From NCBI RefSeq assembly GCF_002149965.1, contig NZ_MSQB01000001.1, positions 1 through 64,000 of the forward strand: a DNA stretch of 64,000 nucleotides, read 5' to 3'. The position numbers and the translations under genes are program-made. Under the pieces are notes generated by a model. The model ran no database searches. It was given only the letters and a program-made list of their open reading frames with translations, and was not told where the DNA came from. The DNA is from Novosphingobium panipatense (GTDB lineage: Bacteria > Pseudomonadota > Alphaproteobacteria > Sphingomonadales > Sphingomonadaceae). Within the stretch, counting starts at the first letter, position 1. Each line of letters begins with the position of its first letter. This document shows, piece by piece, positions 34,956 through 42,796 of the stretch.

Positions 34956-37346
34956 TCAGGGCAGGGCGTAGGCTACGACCTGGTCGCCGATGGGCGTCTC
35001 CATGAAGTGATGGCCGCCCGGTGCGATCACCAGATACTGCTTGCCGTTTATCATGTAGGTCATCGGCGTGGCCTGGCCGCCGGCGGGCAGCACGTCCTTC
35101 CACAGGACCTTGCCGGTCTTCAGGTCGATCGCCCGGATCAGGTTGTCCGTGGCGGCGGCGATGAAGATCACGCCGCCTGCCGTGACGACGGCGCCGCCGT
35201 TGTTGGGCGTACCGATCGTCCACGGCAGCATCGAGGGAATGCCGAAAGGCCCGTTGGTGCGGGCTTCGCCCAGGGGACGGTCCCAGATCGTCTTGCCGGT
35301 GGCCATGTCGATCGCCCGGATGCCGCCATAGGGAGGCTGCTTGCAGAGCATGCCGGTGAGGGGAAGGCGCCACCCCGCGTTGACGTCGATGGCGTAAGGC
35401 GTGTGGGCCTGCGGGTCGCCCGCGCCCTCGGCACCGCCGATCTCGCCGCGTGCCTGATCGCGCGGCGCCCAGCCCTTCTTGTCGGCCTCGGCGCGCGGGA
35501 CGAGGCGCACGTAGTTGGGCATGTCGTTGTAGTTGGCCACGATCACGCCCCGGCGCGGATCCACCGCGATGCCGCCCCAGTCGGTGCCACCGTTATAGCC
35601 GGGATACTCGATCGAACGGCGATCGCTTTCGGGCGGCGTGAAGAAGCCCTTGTAGCTCGCCTTGCGGAACTGGATGCGGCAGATCATCTGGTCGATCGGC
35701 GACATGCCCCACATGTCCCGTTCGGTGAGGTCGGGCTTGCGCAAGGTGTGCCACAGGGAAACCTTCTGCACGGGCGCGCGCTGTGCCGGTTCCACGCCGC
35801 CGCCGGGGGCCTTGATCGAACCGACCGGGGTGAGCGGCTGGCCGGTGCGACGATCCAGCACGTAGATGTCACCCTGCTTCGAAGGCAGGATCAGTGCAGG
35901 CGTGCCCTTGAAGTCGACAAGGGTGGCCTGGGCACCGAAATCGTAGTCCCACACGTCGTCGCGCACGGCCTGGAACTTCCAGCGCGGCTTGCCGGTCGCC
36001 ACGTCGAGCGCCACCAGCGAGGTTGCGAAATCCCGCTCCTGCGGGCGGCGCAGGCTGGAATAGTAATCGGCCGCCGCATTGCCCATCGGCAGGTAGACGA
36101 GGCCGAGCTGCTCGTCACCGCTGGCGATCGTCCACATGTTCGGCGTGCCCCGCGCCCAGGTCTGGCCCTGCGGCGGATAGCCGTTCCAGTCCGGGTGCAT
36201 CATGTCCCAGGCCCAGCGCAGCTTGCCGGTCACGGCATCGTAACCCCGGATCACGCCCGAAGGCGCCCAGCGATCCTGCCCGTCCAGAACCTGGTGGCCG
36301 GTTACCACGACGCCGCGAACGATCGTGGGCGGCGAGTTGATGGAAACGTAGCCGGCGGGCGTGTCGCCCATGCCGATCTTGGTATCGACTTCGCCGTTCG
36401 TGCCGAAACCGCCGCAGCGCGCGCCAGTGCGGGCATCGATTGCGAAGAGACGCGCATCGAGCGTTCCGTAGATGATCCGCCGCGCGCAGGGCTGATCGAC
36501 CGGCGCGCCCGGAACCGCGAAATAGCTGACGCCGCGGCAAGCCGCCGTATAGGGAATGGCGTCATCGGGGACCTTGGGGTCGAACTTCCAGCGCTGCTTG
36601 CCGGTGGCCGGATCGAGCGCAAGCACCATGTTCTTCGGCGTGCAGACATAAAGCATGTCGCCGACCTTGAGCGGCGTGTTCTCGCCGCCGTAGGTCTTGG
36701 CGATCTTTGCGGAGGATGGCGTGTCGCCGGTGTGGATGAGCCATGCCCGCTTGAGGTTCTTCACGTTGGCGGCGGTGATCTGGCCGAGCGGAGAGAAACG
36801 GCGCGCCGCCTCGCTGCCGCCATAGGCAGGCCAATCGTCTCCGGCAGAGGCCAGCGAGGGGTCGGTCATTTCGAAGCGCAAGTCGGGCAGCCCCGACATG
36901 GGCCCTGTATCGGTCATGCGGGCGAACATCGTGGCCGTCACGGCTGTCAGCGCGATCGCGACCACGCTGGCGCCGATGCCCAGCTTCCAGCGCGCCGGAT
37001 GGGCGGATAGCACCGGCATGACCAGGAAGCATGCGACCAGCAGGACCAGCGGCGCCACCACGCGCGGGACCAGGGCCCAGTTGTTGGCCCCGACTTCGCC
37101 GAAGGCCCAGATCACGGTCAGCACGAAAACCAGGCAATAGAGCCAGCCGCCCAGAATTCTACGGCGGATCAGCAAGGCCCCCGAAGCCAGCAGCGCAATC
37201 CCCGCAAGGATGTAATAGAGCGAACCGCCAAGCCCTGCGAGCCAGATGCCGCCGATCGTCAATACCGCGCCGATCGCCGCGATGACGATGCCGAGAATGA
37301 ATGGAGCCGGAGACGATATCTGACGCTTCAGGCTTGAGGATCGCAT
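34956..37346 (-). CDS. gcd: Membrane-bound PQQ-dependent glucose dehydrogenase
   Basis: This 796-residue protein has five N-terminal membrane helices (residues about 15-140). A periplasmic eight-bladed PQQ propeller with tryptophan-docking repeats follows (LALDPATGKQRWKF, LVALDVATGKPRWKF, IRAIDLKTGKVLWK). This matches E. coli Gcd in length and order. It oxidises D-glucose and other aldoses to lactones in the periplasm and feeds electrons to ubiquinone. The inner start at 37346 is supported by GGAG 8 bases upstream. No PQQ biosynthesis genes are in the window. Aldose oxidation could use sugars released by the nearby glycosidases, but no shared regulation is seen. Confidence 0.93.
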   Translation of the reverse strand: MRSSSLKRQISSPAPFILGIVIAAIGAVLTIGGIWLAGLGGSLYYILAGIALLASGALLIRRRILGGWLYCLVFVLTVIWAFGEVGANNWALVPRVVAPLVLLVACFLVMPVLSAHPARWKLGIGASVVAIALTAVTATMFARMTDTGPMSGLPDLRFEMTDPSLASAGDDWPAYGGSEAARRFSPLGQITAANVKNLKRAWLIHTGDTPSSAKIAKTYGGENTPLKVGDMLYVCTPKNMVLALDPATGKQRWKFDPKVPDDAIPYTAACRGVSYFAVPGAPVDQPCARRIIYGTLDARLFAIDARTGARCGGFGTNGEVDTKIGMGDTPAGYVSINSPPTIVRGVVVTGHQVLDGQDRWAPSGVIRGYDAVTGKLRWAWDMMHPDWNGYPPQGQTWARGTPNMWTIASGDEQLGLVYLPMGNAAADYYSSLRRPQERDFATSLVALDVATGKPRWKFQAVRDDVWDYDFGAQATLVDFKGTPALILPSKQGDIYVLDRRTGQPLTPVGSIKAPGGGVEPAQRAPVQKVSLWHTLRKPDLTERDMWGMSPIDQMICRIQFRKASYKGFFTPPESDRRSIEYPGYNGGTDWGGIAVDPRRGVIVANYNDMPNYVRLVPRAEADKKGWAPRDQARGEIGGAEGAGDPQAHTPYAIDVNAGWRLPLTGMLCKQPPYGGIRAIDMATGKTIWDRPLGEARTNGPFGIPSMLPWTIGTPNNGGAVVTAGGVIFIAAATDNLIRAIDLKTGKVLWKDVLPAGGQATPMTYMINGKQYLVIAPGGHHFMETPIGDQVVAYALP

Positions 37347-37481
37347 CTTTAACACTCCAGAAACATTCATCGGCTGCGCATTGTGAATGATGTGAAGGCG
37401 ATAATGTTCCGCGCGGCTGTCCCGGAAAGGAACTTACGCCGGTTCGGAGCGCTTTCCGACGAAACGAGGAGCAGCGTTCCG

Positions 37482-37985
37482 ATGGAACTCAATCCCGCCA
37501 CCCCTATCCATGCGATCGATGTGGAACTGCTCTTCCGGCTGGGCACGGCCGCGCTGCTGGGAACATTGCTGGGGTTGGACCGCGAGCTGCGGGGACATGC
37601 CGCAGGGCTGCGCACCCACGGCCTGATCTGCGTTTCGGCGGCGGCGATGACGGTCTCGGTCATCGCGCTCTATTTCCAGTTCGGCAACGGGCCGAACTCC
37701 CGCATGGACCCCCTCCGTATCTTCGAGGCGACCGGCGCCTTCGTCGGGTTTCTGGGCGCCGGTCTGATCGTCTTTGCGCGCGGGCGTCTGCATAATCTGA
37801 CGACGGCCGCCAATCTCTGGCTGACGGCCGTGATCGGAGTGGCCTGCGGCGCCGGTCAGTGGCCGCTCGTCGCGATCTGCACGCTCGTCAGCGTGGTCAT
37901 GTTGACGCTGCTTCATTTCGTGGAGGGCGGATGGAGCCGTGATCGCCGGATCGGCGGCAAGGGGGAAACCGGCGAGTCGGAGTGA
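37482..37985 (+). CDS. MgtC/SapB family membrane protein
   Basis: This protein of about 167 residues has four predicted membrane helices. The family signature RLGTAALLGTLLGLDRELRGHAAGLRTHGLI is spread over residues 17-47, and a second block is FVGFLGAGLIVF. MgtC-type proteins are linked to low-magnesium growth and modulation of the F-type ATPase. ATG 37482 places the conserved start near the N-terminus; the upstream in-frame ATG at 37383 adds 33 non-conserved residues. The 135-bp gap before it (37347-37481) is shared with the divergent gcd promoter. Confidence 0.87.
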   Translation: MELNPATPIHAIDVELLFRLGTAALLGTLLGLDRELRGHAAGLRTHGLICVSAAAMTVSVIALYFQFGNGPNSRMDPLRIFEATGAFVGFLGAGLIVFARGRLHNLTTAANLWLTAVIGVACGAGQWPLVAICTLVSVVMLTLLHFVEGGWSRDRRIGGKGETGESE

Positions 37986-38002
37986 GGCCCGCGCACATGT
38001 AA

Positions 38003-38036
38003 AAACGGCCGCGACTTCCGGGGAATTCGCGGCCGT
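38003..38036. terminator. Bidirectional terminator hairpin
   Basis: AACGGCCGCGA (38003-38013) pairs perfectly with 38026-38036, between the convergent mgtC-like and BON-domain genes. A run of A precedes it and CT-rich sequence follows. Confidence 0.75.
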
Positions 38037-38056
38037 TCTCGTCCCGGAGGACTAGC

Positions 38057-39166
38057 TCAGGAAGAACTTCCGCTCGTCGAGCCCGTGATCGTCGAGCCCG
38101 ATGAGGAAGTGCTGCCCGCGGTGCTGGCCGTTGCGGAGCCGCCCGTAACCGAACCGGTGGTGCGGCCACTGGTCGGTACGGAAGCGCCCCGCTCAGTATC
38201 GGTCCTGCCGGTGTCGGTCCAGTTGGTCCCGCCGATCACGCGCAGGTTGTTCTGCACATGCTTGACCCCGGATACCTCGTCGGCAAGGTCCTCCGCGCGG
38301 CGCTTGGCGTGACGGCTCCCGACCGTGCCGTCCAGCGTCACTTCACCGTCCTTGGCAAGAACGCGAATGTTGGTGGCATCGACGCGCCAGTCCTGGGTCA
38401 GGCGGTCGTTCACGTCTTCGCGGATACGTTCGTCCGATCGGGTATAGTCCGTGGGACCCCGACCGCGATGATCCTGTTCGCGGCGGCGGGCCGCGTCCTC
38501 ATCGCCGAACCAGCTGGCGATCTCGTCGCCTGCCCGTCGCAGGAAGCCGCGCTCCTCTCCATATTCGCGCCAGTCGCCATAGTCGCGGCTGCTGCGGTCA
38601 TCCCGCGTCTCGTCGCGGGTGGCGTAGTAGCCCCGTCCGAACGTATCGAACGTGGGACGATAGCTGAAACTGGGGCTCAACCCGCCACCGCCGCCGCGCC
38701 TTGCGTAGAAGTCCCTGCCGCCGTAGTCCTCGCTGGTGAAGTCGGCAAAGTCGTTGCCGCCGCTGGCGTCGTATTCCCGGATGGGATAGACCGGCTGATC
38801 GCGCGACAGGCGCCGATCGCCGGAGAACCGGTAATCCCGCTCGGCGCGGCGGCTGCGATAGTCGTCGTCATAGGACCGCTCGCCGTAGCTCGTATCCCGC
38901 CCGTAACGCGCACGGGCTCCGTATTCCGCATCTTCGCGAGGATCCGGGCGATAGCGCCCTTCGTTATCGCTGCGTTGAAAGCGGCGACGACGGGTTTCGT
39001 CCGCATGGAGCGAACGCCCCGCATCCTCGTTGCCCCAACCGCCGCCGGCCTGTCGCGGGGTGTCACCCTGCCACTGGTTCGCCTGGCGCGGCGATTCCCA
39101 ATCGGAGTCTTCATTGCGATAGCCGCCCGGCTGCTGTCCGCCGAGGTTGGAATCACGCCGATTCAT
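38057..39166 (-). CDS. BON-domain protein with long disordered, charged N-terminus
   Basis: This 369-residue protein has three parts. An Arg/Asp/Tyr/Gly-rich low-complexity region covers about residues 1-225 (repeated RRD-, YGER- and DDYRSR-type segments). A single BON domain follows (about 250-320, IREDVNDRLTQDWRVDATNI...DGEVTLDGTV). The tail is Ser/Thr/Gly-rich. BON domains bind membranes or phospholipids, as in OsmY. No signal peptide is visible, so it may be cytosolic. AAGGAG 8 bases upstream fixes ATG 39166. Similar proteins are often general-stress genes in sphingomonads; no clear EcfG-type promoter was found here. Confidence 0.8.
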   Translation of the reverse strand: MNRRDSNLGGQQPGGYRNEDSDWESPRQANQWQGDTPRQAGGGWGNEDAGRSLHADETRRRRFQRSDNEGRYRPDPREDAEYGARARYGRDTSYGERSYDDDYRSRRAERDYRFSGDRRLSRDQPVYPIREYDASGGNDFADFTSEDYGGRDFYARRGGGGGLSPSFSYRPTFDTFGRGYYATRDETRDDRSSRDYGDWREYGEERGFLRRAGDEIASWFGDEDAARRREQDHRGRGPTDYTRSDERIREDVNDRLTQDWRVDATNIRVLAKDGEVTLDGTVGSRHAKRRAEDLADEVSGVKHVQNNLRVIGGTNWTDTGRTDTERGASVPTSGRTTGSVTGGSATASTAGSTSSSGSTITGSTSGSSS

Positions 39167-39389
39167 CGATGCTCTCCTTGGTGTCGTTCTGATATGCCGA
39201 GACCGACCCGGCCGGCTTGCCGGGCGCGCTCTGCATCGGCTGTATAGGGAACGAGGCAAGGCATTCGGACGATCCACCGTCCGGCGCTCAGGCGGGCGCA
39301 TTCGCCGCAGGCGGCAAGATTTCAGGGCCTTTGGAAGCGTCCAAAGCGTGCATTACTTCACGGAACGCGGCAGCGGGGTTGGTCGGTCG
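39167..39389. other. Intergenic gap, presumed promoter region of the BON gene
   Basis: This 223-bp gap lies between two minus-strand genes. No convincing ORF, hairpin or known operator was seen. GGAAC motifs occur only on the wrong strand for the downstream gene. Confidence 0.4.
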
Positions 39390-41111
39390 CTACGGGCAGG
39401 AAAGGCCGTTGGCGGCGGTCTGCCACTGATAGGCATCGATGGTCTCGCCGCGCGGCTTGTAGGTGATGGAAAGTTTCTCGCCGCCGCGATCGATATCCAG
39501 CGTCAACGTCGCCTCCTGATCGCCCTGCAAGGCGTCCTGCGGGAAGCGATTGAGAATGCGGTCGCCCTCTCGCAGTCCGGCAGCAGCGGCGGCAGACTCC
39601 GGCTTCAGGCCTTTCACGATCCGATCCGGCGTGACGAGGATCAGCGGGTCGAAGCCCAGGTCGAACCGCCGGAGCGGCTTGGTGACGCGTTCGAAACAGG
39701 GGCCGAAGGCTGCCGAGGGCGGCAGCACGGTGCCGCCCGCCAGCATGGTGTCGAAGTCCGCGAGACCCTTCGCGCCCAGTTCCGCGCCGAGGAGGCGTTT
39801 CCATAGAGCAAGGTCCATCGGATGCCCCGCACGGCGCTCCGCCAGCATCTGCCGAACGAGATCGTCGAGCGAACGCCTGCCTTCTGAGGCCTTGCGGATC
39901 TGGGCATCCACCGAAGCGAAATAAAGCGATCCGCGATCGTAAGGCAGCACGCGGATCCGCGTGTCTTTCCAGAACCCCTCGGCGATCCGGTCGTTCGGCG
40001 TCGCGATCAGGGCATTGGTGTAATAGCGCCCGGCGGTGGAGTTGAGATCGTCCAGGAACGCCTCGCGGGAAATCAGCCCTGCGCGCCAGGGCAGCAGGCG
40101 CTGGTAGTGGACGGCCAGCCCCTCGCCGAACCACGACAGGCCCAGTCCGCCGGGTGCGTCCATGGAGTTGCTCAGGGAATTGATCCAGGCGTGGACCATC
40201 TCGTGCGCCAGCAGGCTTTCCAGATCGGCGATCGGCGTCTTTTTGCTGAACGTGAAGGCGAAACTGTCGGTAAGGCCGATACCGCTGCCGGGGTTGAGGT
40301 GGTTGGTTCGCGCGAAGACGCCGAAACTGGCCGGGCGCTGGTCGAAGAACCTGCCGTAATATCCCTGGAGCCGGGCGGCCCAATCCATCAGTTCCGGCCC
40401 GTCGAAGCCGAAACGCCCCTGCCACGCACCGAAGAAGGTGCCCTTGGCAAAAGTGCCGATATGCCCCGCCATGTAATAGCTGCCGCCGATCTGCTCGGGG
40501 CGCAGGGGGTGGCTGCTCCGGGCGTTGCCGGTGCCGACGCTGGAGATGCCGCGCGCGCCTTCCCCGGCGCGGGAGAGGTCCCAATGAACCGAGATGTCGC
40601 GCGGCAGGTCGTCGGCGGGCAGGATCAGGAAGGCATTGCCCGCGCCGGACAATCCGCCGTCGCTGGCGCGCAGTTCGTACTGGGGTTTCGCCAGTTCCGG
40701 CTGTGCGGGGTCGATCGAGACATGGTAGGCCAGCGTCACCGCACCTTGGGCGGGGCGCAGGGGTTTCCACGATCGTTCCAGATTGTCTCCGTCACGCGCG
40801 GTGTCCCGCGCTTCCACCGGCAGGATGCCTTTCGCGTCGGAGAAGACCAGGCCGCTCATGTGCCTTGCCGAGGTTTCCACGGTGTTGGCGGTCACGGCTA
40901 TCGTGGCCAGTGCTTCGCCCTGCGGCGGTGCCTCGAAACGAACCGCCACGTCCAGCCGGGTGAGCGCGCCGCGGGCGTCGGCTACCGGGGCAAGGCTGAC
41001 GTCGAGATCCGGCGCATCGGCGGCCCGCGCGGCCGTGAACGACGCGGAAAGCGAGAGGGCGGCCAGAACGGCGCGGCACGCGCGCGCGGAAGAGATCTTG
41101 GGCGATGTCAT
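39390..41111 (-). CDS. M61-family (glycyl aminopeptidase-like) metallopeptidase with PDZ domain
   Basis: This 573-residue protein has a signal peptide (ACRAVLAALSLSASFTAARA) and an N-terminal beta-sandwich. Its thermolysin-like catalytic domain has zinc ligands in LLAHEMVHAW (His303, His307, with Glu304 catalytic) and Glu330 in LSWFGEGLAVHY. A C-terminal PDZ domain (about residues 490-560, IVKGLKPESAAAAAGLREGD) completes it. This is the M61 layout known from Sphingomonas glycyl aminopeptidase, which removes N-terminal glycine or alanine. It is a periplasmic enzyme and sits at the edge of a cluster of peptide-related genes. Confidence 0.88.
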   Translation of the reverse strand: MTSPKISSARACRAVLAALSLSASFTAARAADAPDLDVSLAPVADARGALTRLDVAVRFEAPPQGEALATIAVTANTVETSARHMSGLVFSDAKGILPVEARDTARDGDNLERSWKPLRPAQGAVTLAYHVSIDPAQPELAKPQYELRASDGGLSGAGNAFLILPADDLPRDISVHWDLSRAGEGARGISSVGTGNARSSHPLRPEQIGGSYYMAGHIGTFAKGTFFGAWQGRFGFDGPELMDWAARLQGYYGRFFDQRPASFGVFARTNHLNPGSGIGLTDSFAFTFSKKTPIADLESLLAHEMVHAWINSLSNSMDAPGGLGLSWFGEGLAVHYQRLLPWRAGLISREAFLDDLNSTAGRYYTNALIATPNDRIAEGFWKDTRIRVLPYDRGSLYFASVDAQIRKASEGRRSLDDLVRQMLAERRAGHPMDLALWKRLLGAELGAKGLADFDTMLAGGTVLPPSAAFGPCFERVTKPLRRFDLGFDPLILVTPDRIVKGLKPESAAAAAGLREGDRILNRFPQDALQGDQEATLTLDIDRGGEKLSITYKPRGETIDAYQWQTAANGLSCP

Positions 41112-41208
41112 GGGGCTTACGCTATCAGTCCGTCCCGAAGCAGAATGTGCAAAGAGCAGCGCCGCGCAGGGGCCGCGTGCATCAAATATGCGGCACCCCT
41201 CCCGCCGA

Positions 41209-41730
41209 TCAGCCGGGCAGCGACGGCAGCGGCAGGCGGTGCGTGCATTTCAGTTCGGACAGGGTCGCGGTGGAGCGCACGTCCTCCACGCCCGGCAGGC
41301 GCAGGAGCGTGCGGAACGTGAAGTTCTGATACCAGGCGATATTGGGCGCCAGAACCTTGAGCATGACGTCCATCTCGCCGAACAGCGTATAGGCTTCCAG
41401 GATCTCGGGCGTGGCCTCCACGGCGTGTACGAAGCGTTCGCGCTCCTCGTCGGACAGCCTCGACATCTTGAGCTGCGCGAAGATGAACATGCTTTCGCCG
41501 AACTTCTCGCGGTCGAGAACGGCCACGGTATGGCGTACATATCCCTCTTCCTTCAGGCGCTGCATGCGGCGCCAGCACGGGGACTGCGAAAGGCCCACGC
41601 GATCGGCGATCTCGCTGGAGGATTCCGAGGCATCGATCTGCAGGCGATCGAGGATTTTCATGTCGAGCCGGTCCAATTCGGCGGGCAAGATTATGCTCCC
41701 TGTTCTTGTTTGTTGGTTTGAACATGCCAT
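41209..41730 (-). CDS. Lrp/AsnC-family transcriptional regulator
   Basis: This 173-residue protein has an N-terminal helix-turn-helix (LDRLDMKILDRLQIDASESSSEIADRVGLSQSPCWRRMQRL is the full region, about residues 19-59). The C-terminal RAM ligand-binding domain contains GEMDVMLKVLAPN. Lrp/AsnC proteins respond to amino acids and typically regulate the divergent gene. Here that is an ornithine cyclodeaminase-like gene 103 bp away, with a palindrome directly beside the regulator start. ATG 41730 is the first codon giving normal family length; no good ribosome site is visible, and upstream in-frame codons overlap the neighbour's promoter. Confidence 0.92.
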   Translation of the reverse strand: MACSNQQTRTGSIILPAELDRLDMKILDRLQIDASESSSEIADRVGLSQSPCWRRMQRLKEEGYVRHTVAVLDREKFGESMFIFAQLKMSRLSDEERERFVHAVEATPEILEAYTLFGEMDVMLKVLAPNIAWYQNFTFRTLLRLPGVEDVRSTATLSELKCTHRLPLPSLPG

Positions 41731-41733
41731 GGA

Positions 41734-41751
41734 ATTGCGATCGAGCGCAAT
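41734..41751. promoter_or_regulatory. Palindrome ATTGCG-N6-CGCAAT, candidate Lrp operator
   Basis: A perfect dyad with 6-bp arms around a 6-bp spacer lies 3 bp upstream of the Lrp start codon, in the divergent promoter region. Its position suits autorepression and control of the ornithine cyclodeaminase-amidohydrolase operon. The half-site TTGCG also recurs upstream of 53848. Confidence 0.55.
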
Positions 41752-41833
41752 AAAGGCGGAGATATTTCCCCGCATCGCGCTATCACTGATGCTTCGAAAA
41801 ACCGACGAACGGCAACAGGGACGGGTCAGCATT

Positions 41834-42796
41834 ATGAAACGGAGCGAACTGGCGATCTTCGAAGCGGAGGACGTGCGCGCGCTGCTCGACTATCCTTCCT
41901 GCATCGCGGTCGTTCGCGAGGCGATGAAGGCGCTCTCGTCGGGAGAGACGCGGCAGTTGCTGCGCACCATGATCCACATGGGGGAAGGGCGCACGTTCGG
42001 GCTGATGCCGGGCGCCTTGTCCGATCGCGGCATGTTCGGGGCCAAGCTGATCAGCGTCTTTGCCGAGCCCGACAATCCCGGCGTGCGCCGTCATCGCGGT
42101 GTCGTGACCCTGTTCGAACCCATCGAGGGACGCCCCGTCTGCGTGGCCGATGCCGAAGAGATCACGCATATCCGCACCGCCGCCGCCACCGCCGTCGCCA
42201 CCGAGGCACTCGCGCGCGAGGATGCTAAAGTGCTTCTGCTGATGGGGACTGGCGGACAGGTCCATTCGCATCTCGAAGCCCTGCCGCTGGTGCGGCGTTT
42301 CGAACGCATCCTGATCTGGGGGCGTGTTCCCGCGAGGATCGACGCCGTCGTGGCGGCGTGGCGCGATCGCCTGCCGGTGGAGGCCGCCCCGGACGCGCGG
42401 ATCGCGGCGGGAGAGGCCGATGTGATCTGCACGCTGACCGGTGCGCGCCAGCCGATCCTGCTGGGCGAATGGCTGCGGCCGGGAACGCACGTCAATCTGG
42501 TGGGATCGAGCGGTCCGGGCCCGGTGGAAGTGGACAATGCCCTGGTCCTGGCATCCCGCTTCATTGCCGACAGCAAGGCTTCGGCCCGCGATGCCGCCGC
42601 CGAATTCCTCGTCGCCAAGGCGGCTGGACTGGTGGAGGACGACCACATCGTCGCGGAGATCGGAGAGGTCCTGCTCGGGCGGGTTCCCGGACGCCGCGAT
42701 GCCGGGGAGATCACGGTCTACAAGTCGCTCGGACACGCGGTGCAGGATCTCGCTGCGGCGGCGCATATCTACGAAGCGCAGGGGGCGCGGAACTGA
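41834..42796 (+). CDS. Ornithine cyclodeaminase / mu-crystallin family protein
   Basis: This 320-residue protein matches the family in length, with a dimerisation region, then a Rossmann domain (LLLMGTGGQVHSHLEAL) and the block ICTLTGARQPIL. Members include ornithine cyclodeaminase, alanine dehydrogenase and cyclic ketimine reductases, all NAD(P)-dependent and acting on amino or imino acids. Its stop overlaps the start of the following amidohydrolase (ATGA at 42794-42798 region), so the two are translationally coupled. It is divergent from Lrp. The exact reaction cannot be set from sequence alone; conversion of a peptide-derived amino or cyclic imino acid fits the neighbours. Confidence 0.87.
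   Translation: MKRSELAIFEAEDVRALLDYPSCIAVVREAMKALSSGETRQLLRTMIHMGEGRTFGLMPGALSDRGMFGAKLISVFAEPDNPGVRRHRGVVTLFEPIEGRPVCVADAEEITHIRTAAATAVATEALAREDAKVLLLMGTGGQVHSHLEALPLVRRFERILIWGRVPARIDAVVAAWRDRLPVEAAPDARIAAGEADVICTLTGARQPILLGEWLRPGTHVNLVGSSGPGPVEVDNALVLASRFIADSKASARDAAAEFLVAKAAGLVEDDHIVAEIGEVLLGRVPGRRDAGEITVYKSLGHAVQDLAAAAHIYEAQGARN

Noticed and set aside
34956..37010. Long plus-strand open frame opposite gcd
   Set aside because: The glucose dehydrogenase propeller repeats on the minus strand are unambiguous; the plus frame has no homology features.
37426..37450. GGAAC-N16-CGCT as an EcfG-type stress promoter before the mgtC-like gene
   Set aside because: The -10 element departs from CGTT, so the match is not good enough to annotate.
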